Notes: generated from the sequence alone by a model not told the origin. Numbered from the stretch's first letter, positions 36,754-48,156 are shown. The stretch is DNA of 64,000 nt from Paenibacillaceae bacterium GAS479 (GCA_900105225.1 LT629764.1:4236501-4300500); one strand, 5' to 3'. Translations and numbers: made by a program.

Positions 36754-36870
36754 CAGGGGCGGACTCGGATCACGAGTGAACGCAAAAGCAACTGGAGCGG
36801 CTGCCGAATGGGAAGATCGGCTGCCTTTTTTATGCACATGCCCAATCTTCGCTCCAAACGCCAAACCGAC

Positions 36871-36899
36871 TTGACAATCGTCAAGCAGGTTTGGTATTT
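36871..36899 (+). promoter_or_regulatory. Sigma-A promoter of the hrcA operon
   Basis: TTGACA (36871-36876) followed at 17 bases by GTATTT, just before the CIRCE operator. Confidence 0.65.
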
Positions 36900-36911
36900 T
36901 TGTAATGAATG

Positions 36912-36938
36912 TTAGCACTCGCTACAGTGGAGTGCTAA
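36912..36938 (+). promoter_or_regulatory. CIRCE operator
   Basis: TTAGCACTC, nine bases, then GAGTGCTAA: a perfect copy of the controlling inverted repeat for chaperone expression. HrcA, encoded next, binds it and represses the operon until heat shock titrates GroEL. Confidence 0.98.
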
Positions 36939-36998
36939 TGAAAAATCGCAATCCCGGCAACTTATGCGCCGGAGGCATGCAGAGGAGGAAGGTTACGG

Positions 36999-38018
36999 AT
37001 GTTGACAGAAAGGCAGCAGCTTATTCTTGGCGCAATCATCAATGATTATATCCGTTCTGCCGAACCTGTAGGTTCCCGGAGCATATCCAAGCGGGGAGAT
37101 GTGTCCTTCAGTCCCGCTACTATTCGCAATGAAATGGCGGATCTGGAGGAGCTAGGCTTCCTCGAGCAGCCTCATACTTCAGCAGGCAGAGTACCGTCTA
37201 CGAGGGGCTATCGATATTTTGTCGATCATCTAATGAAGCAAGAAGCTGCGACAGAGAGTGAGCTTTTAGCGATTCGCTCCTTTCTTTCGAGCCAGATGAT
37301 GGAAGCGGAGCAGGTCATCCAGCATGCAGCAATGATTATTTCCAACCTGACCAACTACACCTCGATTGTACTGGGGCCAGACTCCGTCAATCAGGCGTTG
37401 AAGCATTTTCAGCTTGTGCCGCTTGGCGGAGACAAAGCTGTGGCAATCGTGGTCACCAACACGGGTCATGTCGAGAATCGCACAGTCACGATCCCGCAGG
37501 ATCTGGATATGAGCGATATCGAGCAGGCGGTGCGTTTTCTTAATGAGAAGCTGAGCGGGGTGCCGCTAACGCGTCTCAAGTCTCGTCTCTTCTCTGAGGC
37601 TGGCGAAGAGATGGGCCGGTATGCGGATCAATGCGAGGGACTGCTGAGACTGATTGAGCAGGCGCTGACGCCGGAGAGCGACAGTAGACTGTTCATGTCG
37701 GGGACGACGAACATTTTAACTCAGCCGGAATTCAAGGACGTAGACAAGGTTAAGACCATCTTCAGCTTACTGGAGGAAACGCCGGCGCTGTTGCGCCTGT
37801 TCTCCGCTATGCCGTCAGGGCTGCAGGTGAGAATCGGCACAGAGAACGACCATGAAGCGATTGCTAGCTGCAGCCTCATTACGGCTTCATATACGATTGA
37901 TGGCCAGCAATTGGGCACGATCGGTATTCTGGGGCCGACAAGGATGGATTACGGACGGGTTATTAGCCTGCTCGGTGTGTTCGGCAGCAACCTCAAGTTG
38001 CTGCGTCCCGGACATTGA
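36999..38018 (+). CDS. hrcA: Heat-inducible transcription repressor HrcA
   Basis: Repressor of class I heat-shock genes, 339 residues. N-terminal winged helix (IINDYIRSAEPVGSRSISKR and FSPATIRNEMADLEELGFL), central dimerisation region, and a C-terminal GAF-like domain (GTIGILGPTRMDYGRVISLL). It heads the operon and is autoregulated through the CIRCE site. GGAGGAAGG precedes the ATG. Confidence 0.97.
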   Translation: MLTERQQLILGAIINDYIRSAEPVGSRSISKRGDVSFSPATIRNEMADLEELGFLEQPHTSAGRVPSTRGYRYFVDHLMKQEAATESELLAIRSFLSSQMMEAEQVIQHAAMIISNLTNYTSIVLGPDSVNQALKHFQLVPLGGDKAVAIVVTNTGHVENRTVTIPQDLDMSDIEQAVRFLNEKLSGVPLTRLKSRLFSEAGEEMGRYADQCEGLLRLIEQALTPESDSRLFMSGTTNILTQPEFKDVDKVKTIFSLLEETPALLRLFSAMPSGLQVRIGTENDHEAIASCSLITASYTIDGQQLGTIGILGPTRMDYGRVISLLGVFGSNLKLLRPGH

Positions 38019-38126
38019 ATCGAGAACCCGCGACGCATGGAGTTGAGGCTGATGGGCGGTTTACCGCTGCTGGCTTACTACATTTTTTTCATGCGCCAGG
38101 CAACCATTTACGGGAGGTGAGCATGC

Positions 38127-38759
38127 TTGGACTTCAAAAAGAATACGATAGATGAGCAGAACCAACACACGGAAGCGGAGGATATTCTCTCCCCGGATCC
38201 GGAAACAGTCGATCAGGCTACTGCTGCCGCAAGCGGCGAGCCGTTAGAAGCGGCACAAGACGCGTCTCAGAGCGTCGACAGCGAAGATCAGGCATCAGAA
38301 ACCGAGGAAGATCCGCGTTATGCGGAGCTGGTCCGTCAGGCTGAAGATAATCAGCAGCGCTTTTTACGCGCGCAAGCGGATTTTGATAACTTCCGTCGCC
38401 GCACCCAAAAGGAAAAAGAAGAGCTGGGCCAATACGCTTCCTCGAAGCTGCTGACCCAATTACTGCCGATCGTTGACAACTTTGAGCGTGCGATGGCTGC
38501 CGCTTCTGGTACCGGCGATTCTGAATCGCTCGCCAAGGGCGTTGACATGATCTTCCGCCAATTGCAAGGTGTGCTGGAGCAGGAAGGGCTGAAGGCGATG
38601 GAAACGGTCGGTCAATCCTTCAATCCTGAATTCCATCAAGCGGTTATGTCGGTGGAGTCGGATGAGCATGAGGAAGGCACTGTCGTAGAAGAGCTTCAGA
38701 AGGGTTACACACTCAAAGACAAAGTGCTTCGTCCAGCAATGGTCAAAGTAAGCGGCTGA
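38127..38759 (+). CDS. grpE: Nucleotide exchange factor GrpE
   Basis: Co-chaperone that releases ADP from DnaK; 210 residues. The first 65 residues are acidic and Glu/Gln-rich, followed by the long dimeric helix (AQADFDNFRRRTQKEKEELG) and the C-terminal beta domain (FNPEFHQAVMSVESDEHEEG). TTG 38127 is the start, after GGGAGGTGA. Confidence 0.96.
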   Translation: MDFKKNTIDEQNQHTEAEDILSPDPETVDQATAAASGEPLEAAQDASQSVDSEDQASETEEDPRYAELVRQAEDNQQRFLRAQADFDNFRRRTQKEKEELGQYASSKLLTQLLPIVDNFERAMAAASGTGDSESLAKGVDMIFRQLQGVLEQEGLKAMETVGQSFNPEFHQAVMSVESDEHEEGTVVEELQKGYTLKDKVLRPAMVKVSG

Positions 38760-38817
38760 AACGCTTAAGCTGCTTTTAAGATACACAGGTTATACTTATA
38801 GGAACAATTACGATTAA

Positions 38818-40677
<1,860 letters not shown>

Positions 40678-40732
40678 AAAAGGTACGATAGATATATAGC
40701 GAGACCTAAGCAGCTCCGCCTTATTCCGAGCA

Positions 40733-40757
40733 GCGCTCCGGCTTTCCGCCGGGGCGT
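40733..40757 (+). promoter_or_regulatory. Intercistronic hairpin between dnaK and dnaJ
   Basis: GCGCTCCGGC pairs with GCCGGGGCGT (two G-U pairs) around TTTCC. With no T-run it is not a classic terminator; it may stabilise the dnaK transcript end or reduce read-through to dnaJ. Confidence 0.5.
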
Positions 40758-40816
40758 CAGGAGGGAGAGGGCGGTTGTTGCATGTAGACCGGTATTTTTC
40801 ATGGGGGTGAGAGAGG

Positions 40817-41953
40817 TTGGCCGAGAAACGCGATTTTTACGAGGTGCTTGAGTTAGAAAAGGGTGCTTCGGCAGAGGATATCAAGAAGGCATACCGCAAG
40901 CTGGCCCGCCAGTATCATCCCGATGTCAACAAGGGAGCCGATGCGGAGAGCAAGTTCAAGGAAGTTAAGGAAGCATATGACACCTTGAGCGACGATCAGA
41001 AACGCGGCGTTTACGATCAGTACGGACATGTGGATCCGAACCAGTTCGGCGGGGGCGGAGGCTTTGGCCAGGACGCTGGAGGCTTTGGGGACATTTTTGA
41101 TATGTTCTTTGGCGGCGGTGGTGGCCGGCGTGATCCTAATGCCCCGCAACGGGGCAATGATCTGCAATATACGATGACAATTGAGTTCAAGGAAGCGGTA
41201 TTCGGCAAAGAGACCGAGATTACAATTCCGCGCACTGAGAACTGCGACCCTTGTAACGGTTCTGGCGCCAAACCAGGCACGAAACCGGAAAATTGCTCCG
41301 TCTGTCGGGGAACTGGACAGCAAGAAGTTGTACAGAACACGCCTTTCGGCCGTATGGTCAATCGTCGCGCTTGTACGAACTGCAGTGGTACGGGCAAGAT
41401 CATCAAGGACAAGTGCAGCAATTGCCATGGCGCCGGCAAAGTCAAAAAGCAGCGTCGCATCACCGTGCGCATTCCAGCTGGTGTCGACGAAGGTGCTCAA
41501 ATTCGCCTGAACGGCGAAGGCGAGGGCGGTACACGAGGCGGCCCGAACGGCGACTTGTACATCGTACTCCGCGTCAAGTCGCATGAGTTCTTCGACCGCG
41601 AAAACGACGATATCTACTGCGAGGTTCCGCTCACGTTTGCACAAGCCGCGCTTGGTGACGAGATCGAAATTCCAACGCTGACGGAAAAGGTCAAGCTGAA
41701 GATTCCTGCAGGCACGCAGACGAGCACGTATTTCCGCCTCAAAGGCAAAGGCGTGCCTAAGCTGCGCGGTTATGGCAACGGCGACCAGCATGTTAAAGTG
41801 ACCATCGTCACTCCGACTTCGCTGACGGATGAGCAGAAGGATCTGCTCCGCCAGTTTGGCGGTCTCGGCGGCAGCACTTCTATCGGAACAGATTCCGAGG
41901 AGCATCACGAAAGCATTTTTGATCGGATGAAAAAGGCTTTCCGCGGCGACTGA
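40817..41953 (+). CDS. dnaJ: Chaperone DnaJ (Hsp40)
   Basis: J-domain co-chaperone of 378 residues that stimulates DnaK. J-domain with HPD (YHPDVNKG), Gly/Phe-rich linker ([18 protein letters not shown]), four zinc-binding CxxCxGxG-type repeats ([32 protein letters not shown]) and the C-terminal substrate-binding domain. TTG 40817 follows GGGGGTGAGAG. It ends the heat-shock operon; the genes that follow in B. subtilis (prmA, rsmE) are replaced by the iron island. Confidence 0.98.
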   Translation: MAEKRDFYEVLELEKGASAEDIKKAYRKLARQYHPDVNKGADAESKFKEVKEAYDTLSDDQKRGVYDQYGHVDPNQFGGGGGFGQDAGGFGDIFDMFFGGGGGRRDPNAPQRGNDLQYTMTIEFKEAVFGKETEITIPRTENCDPCNGSGAKPGTKPENCSVCRGTGQQEVVQNTPFGRMVNRRACTNCSGTGKIIKDKCSNCHGAGKVKKQRRITVRIPAGVDEGAQIRLNGEGEGGTRGGPNGDLYIVLRVKSHEFFDRENDDIYCEVPLTFAQAALGDEIEIPTLTEKVKLKIPAGTQTSTYFRLKGKGVPKLRGYGNGDQHVKVTIVTPTSLTDEQKDLLRQFGGLGGSTSIGTDSEEHHESIFDRMKKAFRGD

Positions 41954-41965
41954 TAACAGTTGCTA

Positions 41966-42015
41966 CAAAAAACAGCTGTCGATTTCCTTTACAGGAGTCG
42001 GCAGCTGTTTTGTTG
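41966..42015. terminator. Bidirectional terminator between dnaJ and the permease operon
   Basis: AAAACAGCTG pairs with CAGCTGTTTT, extended by TCG/CGG and CCT/AGG inner pairs, with T-rich flanks on both strands. Confidence 0.85.
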
Positions 42016-42027
42016 TTGTCAGCCTTA

Positions 42028-43068
42028 TTAGGCATGGCGGTTGCGATAGAGCAGATAGATGAAAAAGGGAGCGCCGACGCCGGCAGTAAACACTCCAACG
42101 GGAACATCGAAGGGGAGAAAGACCGTCCGAGCGATCGTATCCGCGAGAACGACGATCAGCCCGCCAATCAAGGCCGATATCGGCAGCATGCCGCCGAATG
42201 AAGAGCCAACGAGCTTGCGTGTAATATGGGGAGCGATCAGCCCGACAAAGGAAATGGCTCCGCCCACCGACACTGCCGCGCCCGCCAGAGCGACGCTTAT
42301 CATAAGCAAGGTGAAGCGTTGGCGCTGGATGGCGCTTCCTGCACCTGCAGCCATATCGTCTCCAAGCTGAAGGATATTTACATTTTTTGCAAAGATAAGG
42401 GAAAGAGGGATGAAGATGGCCACCCATGGGAGGATGAGCATGACGATTCCCCAATCCGTGCCATAAACAGATCCGGTCAGCCAAACATACGCCTGTGAGG
42501 CCGTATAGATAGGACTTTTAAGCAGAATAACCTTCACGGCTGAGCCTAATAAAAAATTAATGCCAATCCCCACCAGCACGAGCCGAATGGCGGTTACGCC
42601 CTTTTTCCAGGCGAGAATGTAGACGAGAATTGCGGTGCAACCAGCTCCGATCATTGCCGCTACCGGCAGCCAGACGATGCTGATCGTATTTCCGAGCAAG
42701 CTGATGAACAGAACCGCCGCCAACGAGGCTCCGCTGGTGATACCGATAATATCCGGCGATGCAAGCGGATTTCGAATAATTCCTTGCAGGATGGCCCCCG
42801 AAACAGCGAGCGCAGTACCAACGAGAAAAGCAGCTACAATACGCGGTAAACGAAGCGTTTCAACGACCAGTTGATGCTCCGCGGTGCCGCCGCCAAAAAT
42901 CACCTTTAGCACATCCAAAGGATGGATACGCATATCTCCAAGTGAGGTACTTAATAGCATAGCAACGATACTAGCTACAGTTAAGACAATGGTTGCCGTC
43001 AGAGCTTTTTTATGGAGAACAAATGAAACGGGGAAACGTTCAAAACGAACCGGCCTGAATTGCTTCAT
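42028..43068 (-). CDS. FecCD-type iron-siderophore ABC transporter permease
   Basis: Integral membrane permease of 346 residues with about nine to ten helices. Family motifs: RLPRIVAAFLVGTALAVSGA, QGIIRNPLASPDIIGITSGA, and the ATPase-contact region GAISFVGLIAPHITRKLVG. The second of two adjacent permeases that form a heterodimer; its start overlaps the end of the preceding permease gene by four bases. It works with the binding protein at 44169-45443 and the ATPase at 46474-47271. The transported siderophore is probably the one made by the nearby operon, by inference. Confidence 0.92.
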   Translation of the reverse strand: MKQFRPVRFERFPVSFVLHKKALTATIVLTVASIVAMLLSTSLGDMRIHPLDVLKVIFGGGTAEHQLVVETLRLPRIVAAFLVGTALAVSGAILQGIIRNPLASPDIIGITSGASLAAVLFISLLGNTISIVWLPVAAMIGAGCTAILVYILAWKKGVTAIRLVLVGIGINFLLGSAVKVILLKSPIYTASQAYVWLTGSVYGTDWGIVMLILPWVAIFIPLSLIFAKNVNILQLGDDMAAGAGSAIQRQRFTLLMISVALAGAAVSVGGAISFVGLIAPHITRKLVGSSFGGMLPISALIGGLIVVLADTIARTVFLPFDVPVGVFTAGVGAPFFIYLLYRNRHA

Positions 43069-44078
43069 GATTTAAGCCCCCCTTTGCGAGCGATGAGAAT
43101 AAAGGCGGGAATACCAATAATCGCGGTCATGACGCCTACAGGAAGTTCCTCCGGTTGAATGACAAAGCGTGCTGCAATATCTGCGAGCAGAACGAGAATT
43201 GCGCCAAGCACGGCGCTGTAGGGAATCATCCAACGATAGTCGCTTCCCGAGAAGAAGCGTGCAAAAGCAGGAATAATCAAGCCGATGAATCCAACTGGGC
43301 CTGCAATGGCGACGGAGCTTCCAGCAAGTGCGACAATAATCAGGCCTACAATCAGCTTAACGGCAACGGTTCGTTGGCCAAGACCTTGTGCGGTGTCTTC
43401 TCCCATTGTCAGCACATTCATGTGACGAGCAACGGCGAATGCGCCGATCCATCCAATTGCCATAATTGGCAATACCGCTTGCAGCATTTCGAAAGATCTT
43501 CCGGCGACAGAGCCAGTAAGCCAGAAGATGACATCATTCAGCCCTTGCTCATTGAGTACAAGAAGTCCTTGCGTGAACGAGGAGAAGAGGGCTCCTAACG
43601 CGGCCCCGGCTAAAATGATTTTTAATGGCGTCAAGCCGTCTCTACCAAGCGAGCCAAGTGCATATACTGCGGCGGCACCGAGTGCTGCGCCAAGAAAGGA
43701 AATTGCGGTCAATACCGGAAGAGATGAGATGGACAGCACGGTTACAGCAAAAACGATAAAACAGGAAGCACCGAAATTAATGCCTAGAATATTGGGATCG
43801 GCGAGTGGGTTCCTCGTCAGTCCTTGAATAAGAGTGCCACATACGGCAAGACAAGCTCCAACTGCAGCCGCAATGAAGGCTCTTGGAACTCGCGATGTTT
43901 GCACGATAATATGAGCATCTGAGTTTTCATCGTAGCGGGTAAAGGAGTAGAACACATCAGACAAGCGGATCGGTGTCGTTCCATAGGCCATGCTTATGAA
44001 TATGCATGCGATAAGGAGGAGCAATCCGACAGCCAGACCTATGCCTTTTGACGTATTAGATAGGGATAAGCTTTGCAT
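43065..44078 (-). CDS. FecCD-type iron-siderophore ABC transporter permease
   Basis: First permease of the pair, 337 residues. Motifs: SRVPRAFIAAAVGACLAVCG, GTLIQGLTRNPLADPNILGI and GPVGFIGLIIPAFARFFSG, all conserved in FecCD/BtuC proteins. It is downstream of the binding-protein gene on the minus strand, separated by a strong hairpin that probably lowers permease expression relative to the binding protein. Confidence 0.92.
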   Translation of the reverse strand: MQSLSLSNTSKGIGLAVGLLLLIACIFISMAYGTTPIRLSDVFYSFTRYDENSDAHIIVQTSRVPRAFIAAAVGACLAVCGTLIQGLTRNPLADPNILGINFGASCFIVFAVTVLSISSLPVLTAISFLGAALGAAAVYALGSLGRDGLTPLKIILAGAALGALFSSFTQGLLVLNEQGLNDVIFWLTGSVAGRSFEMLQAVLPIMAIGWIGAFAVARHMNVLTMGEDTAQGLGQRTVAVKLIVGLIIVALAGSSVAIAGPVGFIGLIIPAFARFFSGSDYRWMIPYSAVLGAILVLLADIAARFVIQPEELPVGVMTAIIGIPAFILIARKGGLKS

Positions 44079-44104
44079 ATATACCGCCCCAATTCCGTGA
44101 CATA

Positions 44105-44138
44105 CAAAAGAATGGGCTCATTACCGCCCATTCTTTTG
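44105..44138 (-). promoter_or_regulatory. Attenuating hairpin between binding protein and permease genes
   Basis: CAAAAGAATGGGC pairs perfectly over 13 bases with GCCCATTCTTTTG, loop of eight. Its position suggests partial termination or mRNA end protection, leaving more binding-protein message than permease message. Confidence 0.65.
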
Positions 44139-44168
44139 CGCATCTTTATGTGATTTAAGATTCAAGTA

Positions 44169-45443
44169 TTAGATATCGTAGTAGAAGAACAGATCATCTA
44201 ATACCATTTTCGCTGCAGTGGCGCCGCCGGACAAGCTCCAGGTAACGTCATTAACTTTATAGTATTTTTTGTCTTTGACAGCTGTGAGCTTGCTCCACAA
44301 TGCATTTTTCTGCCATGTTTCCTGGACTTTAAATTCATCACCGCTACGGTTGTCAGACGTAATGTCGAAAATGATGTCTCCGTTCATAAGCGGAATTTGT
44401 TCTTGGGAATCAATGTCGATAAAGATTTTTCCTGCCTCGGTTTGAGCTTTTGGACGGCTCAGGCCTAGTTCGCTCAGGATGCTTCCTGCGAAGCCGGTGA
44501 CGTATACACGAGCGCTGTTATCGTCAGAGAAGCGGACGATGGATACTTCTTTTTTGGCGTCACTACCAACCTTCGCTTTGAAGGTCGCGACCTTTTTGTT
44601 CCAATCGTTCATGAACGATTGAGCGGTGTCTTCTTTGTTGAGAGCTTTGGCTGCGACAGCCATGTTGTCTTTCCATTCAAAGAGTTGGTCTACGTAAAGT
44701 GTAGGAGCAATTTTAGACAGTTGGCCATAGATTTTCTCATGGCGCGTTTTGGCTCCGATAATCAGATCAGGCTTCAGAGCGACAATGGCTTCGAGATTAG
44801 GCTGCAGCTCGCTGCCGAGGCTTTTCGCGCCGGCCATGTCTTTTTTGAGGTAATCATACCAAGGGGCTTGTACCCAAGACTCAACTGCTCCTACTGGTTT
44901 GACGCCAAGCGTGAGCGAGATATCTACCATACCGTTCACCAACACGACGACACGTTTTGGCACCGCGGTCAGCGTTGTGTTGCCCATTGCATGGGAAATG
45001 GTTCTCTTTGTATCAATGGCCACGGTTTTGTTGCTTGCGTTCCAGTTCACCCACAGGCCGAACGCTTCACCAAGGAAGCGGAGCGGTACGAGAGTACGGC
45101 CGTTTTGCTCAACGACTTTGGCGTTCAGGGACACTGTTTTGCCATTTACAGTAGCTTGGCTGCTGTTGATTTTCAGTTGAACCGTGGCTTTGCCCCGGGT
45201 TACTTTGAGTGTTTTATTTTGCGAGTTGAAGCTGAGTTTAGCACCGAGCTTGGATACAACTGCGCTGTAAGGCACCATTGTCGTGCCATTGATTACTTTC
45301 GGCTGGACATCAAAGCTTACTTGCTTGCTGTCAACCGTAACCTTGATTGGAGCAGCAGCGGCTGATGCACTTACAGGGACGGAGACGGCAGCGACGAGGA
45401 AGGAAAGAGATAGAGCAATAGCGCGAAAACGGGACTTTATCAT
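44169..45443 (-). CDS. Iron-siderophore substrate-binding protein with copper-amine-oxidase-like stalk
   Basis: About 424 residues. A signal peptide (ALSLSFLVAAVSVPVSASA) has no lipobox Cys. Next come two stalk modules of the copper amine oxidase N-terminal type (GTTMVPYSAVVSKLGAKLSF; GRTLVPLRFLGEAFGLWVNW, about residues 50-150). The C-terminal 270 residues are a FhuD/FecB-type periplasmic-binding domain (PKRVVVLVNGMVDISLTLG, LKPDLIIGAKTRHEKIYGQL). In Gram-positives such binding proteins are normally lipoproteins; here the stalk may hold the protein at the wall. ATG 45443 is chosen; AAAGGTGG is 13 bases upstream, slightly far. A Fur box precedes it. Confidence 0.88.
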   Translation of the reverse strand: MIKSRFRAIALSLSFLVAAVSVPVSASAAAAPIKVTVDSKQVSFDVQPKVINGTTMVPYSAVVSKLGAKLSFNSQNKTLKVTRGKATVQLKINSSQATVNGKTVSLNAKVVEQNGRTLVPLRFLGEAFGLWVNWNASNKTVAIDTKRTISHAMGNTTLTAVPKRVVVLVNGMVDISLTLGVKPVGAVESWVQAPWYDYLKKDMAGAKSLGSELQPNLEAIVALKPDLIIGAKTRHEKIYGQLSKIAPTLYVDQLFEWKDNMAVAAKALNKEDTAQSFMNDWNKKVATFKAKVGSDAKKEVSIVRFSDDNSARVYVTGFAGSILSELGLSRPKAQTEAGKIFIDIDSQEQIPLMNGDIIFDITSDNRSGDEFKVQETWQKNALWSKLTAVKDKKYYKVNDVTWSLSGGATAAKMVLDDLFFYYDI

Positions 45444-45490
45444 AAAAACAAGAATCCACCTTTCAAGATGAGTGAGTGTATAACTTTTAT

Positions 45491-45510
45491 TGATAACGAT
45501 TATCATTATC
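45491..45510. promoter_or_regulatory. Fur box upstream of the binding-protein operon
   Basis: TGATAACGAT followed by TATCATTATC matches the 7-1-7 Fur consensus closely. It lies about 50 bases before the binding-protein start, so that operon should be repressed by iron. Confidence 0.88.
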
Positions 45511-45577
45511 GTTATATCCTACATTGTATAAGATTGTCAACATTTAAATTTATAAATAATGGAAGAGAGGGACTTCA

Positions 45578-46312
45578 TTATAGAGCGACTTGTTCAGCCA
45601 ACTGTCGGAACGCTTGATAAAGCTCATAATCTAGCTGCAGGAGTGCTTTATGGTCAACGGTATCTGCTTTTTGAATAGAATCGAACCCGTTCATCTTTGT
45701 CCCAATGAAGTCATGCATCTCGGAGCTGGCTTCATTGACATCTGATTTCATACTATCCCAGGCTTTTATTAGTTGAGCGGATGTTTCTTTTGCTCCAACA
45801 TCGTCGCCGTCCTCGGCATCCTGCTTCAACTGCTTGATCAGTGAACGAGCTTCTTCAATGGACTTGTTTAATGTTTCATTCTTTTTTTTATCGGAAGAGG
45901 ATGGGGCGGAATCTTTCTTCATAATTGAACCCGTTGCTGCTTTTGTAATGGACTCGTTGCTTTTCTTGGCATCCGCTGCTTTTGGAGGCGGGCTCGGTTT
46001 TTCATTCGATTTAGCAGTAGGGGATGCCGAAGGCTCGGTGGAGGGAGACGGTGTCGGTGAAGCTGTAGGTGAGGTTGTCGTGCCAGATTGAGCTTCCGCT
46101 GCAGGGCTTGTGGACGGAGATGGTGCGGGGCTCGTTAGAGCATCCGGCGGGGTGCTTTCTACAGAGGGGGATTGTTCATTCGACGTTTCAGCAGTCGCGG
46201 TCGACGACTTGTCTGTACTCGCATAGCGGTCGGATGATGAGGATGCGCTGCAGCCTGCTATCAGCGACACTGCCGCAATGGCGACAATGGTAAGGGTATA
46301 AACTCGTTTCAA
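45578..46312 (-). CDS. Fur-controlled lipoprotein with Ser/Thr/Pro-rich linker
   Basis: A 244-residue lipoprotein: lipobox LIAGC at about residue 21, then roughly 100 residues of Ser/Thr/Pro/Ala low complexity (a wall-spanning stalk), then a helical C-terminal domain (IEEARSLIKQLKQDAEDGDD and IKAWDSMKSDVNEASSEM). The helical domain recalls iron-related helical lipoproteins such as EfeO/imelysin, but I cannot confirm homology. A Fur box lies in the divergent region it shares with the ATPase gene, so it is probably an iron-starvation protein. Confidence 0.75.
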   Translation of the reverse strand: MKRVYTLTIVAIAAVSLIAGCSASSSSDRYASTDKSSTATAETSNEQSPSVESTPPDALTSPAPSPSTSPAAEAQSGTTTSPTASPTPSPSTEPSASPTAKSNEKPSPPPKAADAKKSNESITKAATGSIMKKDSAPSSSDKKKNETLNKSIEEARSLIKQLKQDAEDGDDVGAKETSAQLIKAWDSMKSDVNEASSEMHDFIGTKMNGFDSIQKADTVDHKALLQLDYELYQAFRQLAEQVAL

Positions 46313-46397
46313 GATGACTCCTCCTAGTATGATCTGTTGGCATATATTAGCATCTTAAATATAGTAGAAGATGCGGCAGCGATTATCAATCATTTTT

Positions 46398-46418
46398 TGA
46401 TAACAATTCTCATTATCA
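46398..46418. promoter_or_regulatory. Fur box in the divergent lipoprotein/ATPase region
   Basis: TGATAACAAT, one base-pair cluster, then CATTATCA: close to the Fur consensus. It sits between divergent genes, 86 bases from the lipoprotein start and 56 bases before the ATPase start, and could repress both. Confidence 0.85.
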
Positions 46419-46473
46419 TTGACAAGAAAGAGCCACTACCTTATTCTGGATGGAGATAAAGGAGCTGAGCATA

Positions 46474-47271
46474 TTGAACGCTCTTGAAACTCGCGGTTTG
46501 TCAGTAAGGTACGGGAATCAATACGTTTTTGAAGATCTCAATTTGTCCATTGATAAAGGGAAAATTACGGCGTTGATCGGCAGCAATGGATGCGGCAAGT
46601 CCACTTTGCTGAGGACGATGGCCCGTCTGCTTAAGCCGCAGGCGGGCAGCGTGCTGCTCGAGGGAGACAGCATCGCTTCATTGCCAACGAAGACGGTTGC
46701 GCAACGAATGGCGTTATTGCCGCAAGGTCCGACCGCACCTGAAGGGCTAACGGTGCTTCAACTCGTGAAGCAGGGCAGATATCCTTATCAAACCTGGCTG
46801 CAGCAATGGTCCAAAGATGATGAGCGTGAGGTATGGAATGCGCTGAGCAAGACCGGGCTCACCGAGATGGCCGAGCGTCCAGTGGACTCTCTTTCTGGCG
46901 GACAACGTCAACGGGCCTGGATCGCGATGGTGCTTGCTCAGGGTACGGAGATCGTGCTTTTGGATGAGCCAACTACATATCTTGATTTGACGCATCAGAT
47001 TGAGGTGCTTGATTTGCTTTACCAGCTTAATGAGGAGGAAGGTCGGACGATTGTAGTTGTACTACATGATCTGAATCTTGCCTGTCGTTATGCCCATCAT
47101 TTAGTTGCCCTTCACAATCAAGCGGTTTATGTTGAAGGCAAGCCTGAAGAAGTTGTCACTTCAGATATGATTAAAGCTGTCTTCAATCTTAAAGCGGATG
47201 TAATCATGGATCCCCTGTATGGAACACCACTATGCGTTCCTCATGGCAAGGGAAGAACGATATCTGAATAG
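46474..47271 (+). CDS. Iron-siderophore ABC transporter ATP-binding protein
   Basis: FecE/FhuC-type ATPase of about 265 residues: Walker [11 protein letters not shown]-loop LLPQGP, signature [17 protein letters not shown], Walker [14 protein letters not shown], and H-loop VLHDLN. TTG 46474 is preferred because AAAGGAG precedes it; an upstream ATG (46450) has no site. It powers the two FecCD permeases encoded on the opposite strand and precedes an FhuF-like gene in the same operon. Confidence 0.93.
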   Translation: MNALETRGLSVRYGNQYVFEDLNLSIDKGKITALIGSNGCGKSTLLRTMARLLKPQAGSVLLEGDSIASLPTKTVAQRMALLPQGPTAPEGLTVLQLVKQGRYPYQTWLQQWSKDDEREVWNALSKTGLTEMAERPVDSLSGGQRQRAWIAMVLAQGTEIVLLDEPTTYLDLTHQIEVLDLLYQLNEEEGRTIVVVLHDLNLACRYAHHLVALHNQAVYVEGKPEEVVTSDMIKAVFNLKADVIMDPLYGTPLCVPHGKGRTISE

Positions 47272-47288
47272 AGAACGGGGTGCAAATA

Positions 47289-48077
47289 ATGGCCTTCAAC
47301 TACGAGCAGCAAGAGATGGAGCTGTTGATGCGAGAGTACCGGTTAACACTGGAGCCATCGCAGGACAGGGCTTTTTCTATTCCTTCCATGGATTTGCTGA
47401 ACCAGGACAAATGCCTAGAATACCTGACTAAGACCGGTGAAATATTCGAGGCCGAGACGTTAACGGCCAATGCTTCTCTATTTGGTAAAAGGTACAGCTA
47501 TCTCGTTATTGCTTCATCGCTTTACGCGATGAGTGTATTTGATAAGGGCTTGGATTACTGTCTTGAGAACTGCCATATCGAATCCGAGAGACAGGGTCAT
47601 GCGTGGCTGCCCAAAGCTAGACTGGTCAATATGGAAGTCACTAGACCCCAACCGAACGCCCGGCAACAATGGCGCGATCGGGTCATTAACAATATATTTG
47701 AACATAATCTAAGCCGGGCATGGGATGCGATTTCCCGCTTTGTGCCTATGTCCAAGGCCGTTCTCTGGGAAAATACAGCTATTTATGTGTTTTGGCTCTA
47801 TGAGAACAAGTTTTTGGAGGGACTTGGAGAGGAGCAGCAGGCTCGCCTTCGCGAGGATTTAAGCTATCTTGTCCAAGCGCCAGCCCATTTGTTCGGTGAA
47901 AAGAAAAATCCGCTTGCTACTTTTTATGGTCCTAAAGTCGCAACAGTTGGGTCTGAAAAACCAATTCGCATTCGAAAAACATGCTGTTTTTACTATCAGG
48001 CTTCGGATGAACCCGAGGATTATTGCTCCTCATGTCCTAAAATAAAACATGAGCTCATTCCGGAGAGTGTAATTTGA
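47289..48077 (+). CDS. FhuF-like ferric-siderophore reductase (2Fe-2S)
   Basis: A 262-residue protein ending in TCCFYYQ, ten residues, then CSSC: the Cys-Cys-x10-Cys-x2-Cys motif that binds a 2Fe-2S cluster in FhuF. These proteins reduce ferric iron in imported siderophores inside the cell. The N-terminal region fits FhuF-like proteins of siderophore operons. ATG 47289 follows GGGG at nine bases. Coupled with the ATPase gene (17 bases apart). Confidence 0.85.
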   Translation: MAFNYEQQEMELLMREYRLTLEPSQDRAFSIPSMDLLNQDKCLEYLTKTGEIFEAETLTANASLFGKRYSYLVIASSLYAMSVFDKGLDYCLENCHIESERQGHAWLPKARLVNMEVTRPQPNARQQWRDRVINNIFEHNLSRAWDAISRFVPMSKAVLWENTAIYVFWLYENKFLEGLGEEQQARLREDLSYLVQAPAHLFGEKKNPLATFYGPKVATVGSEKPIRIRKTCCFYYQASDEPEDYCSSCPKIKHELIPESVI

Positions 48078-48101
48078 TTCATACAGCAAATAAATATAGG
48101 A

Positions 48102-48137
48102 AAGCCTTGTTTCTTTTTGGAAACAAGGCTTTTTTTA
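48102..48137 (+). terminator. Terminator of the ATPase/FhuF unit
   Basis: AAGCCTTGTTTC pairs with GAAACAAGGCTT around TTTTTG, followed by seven T. It separates the uptake unit from the biosynthesis operon. Confidence 0.92.
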
Positions 48138-48156
48138 TTTCATTTTAATTCCTCTG

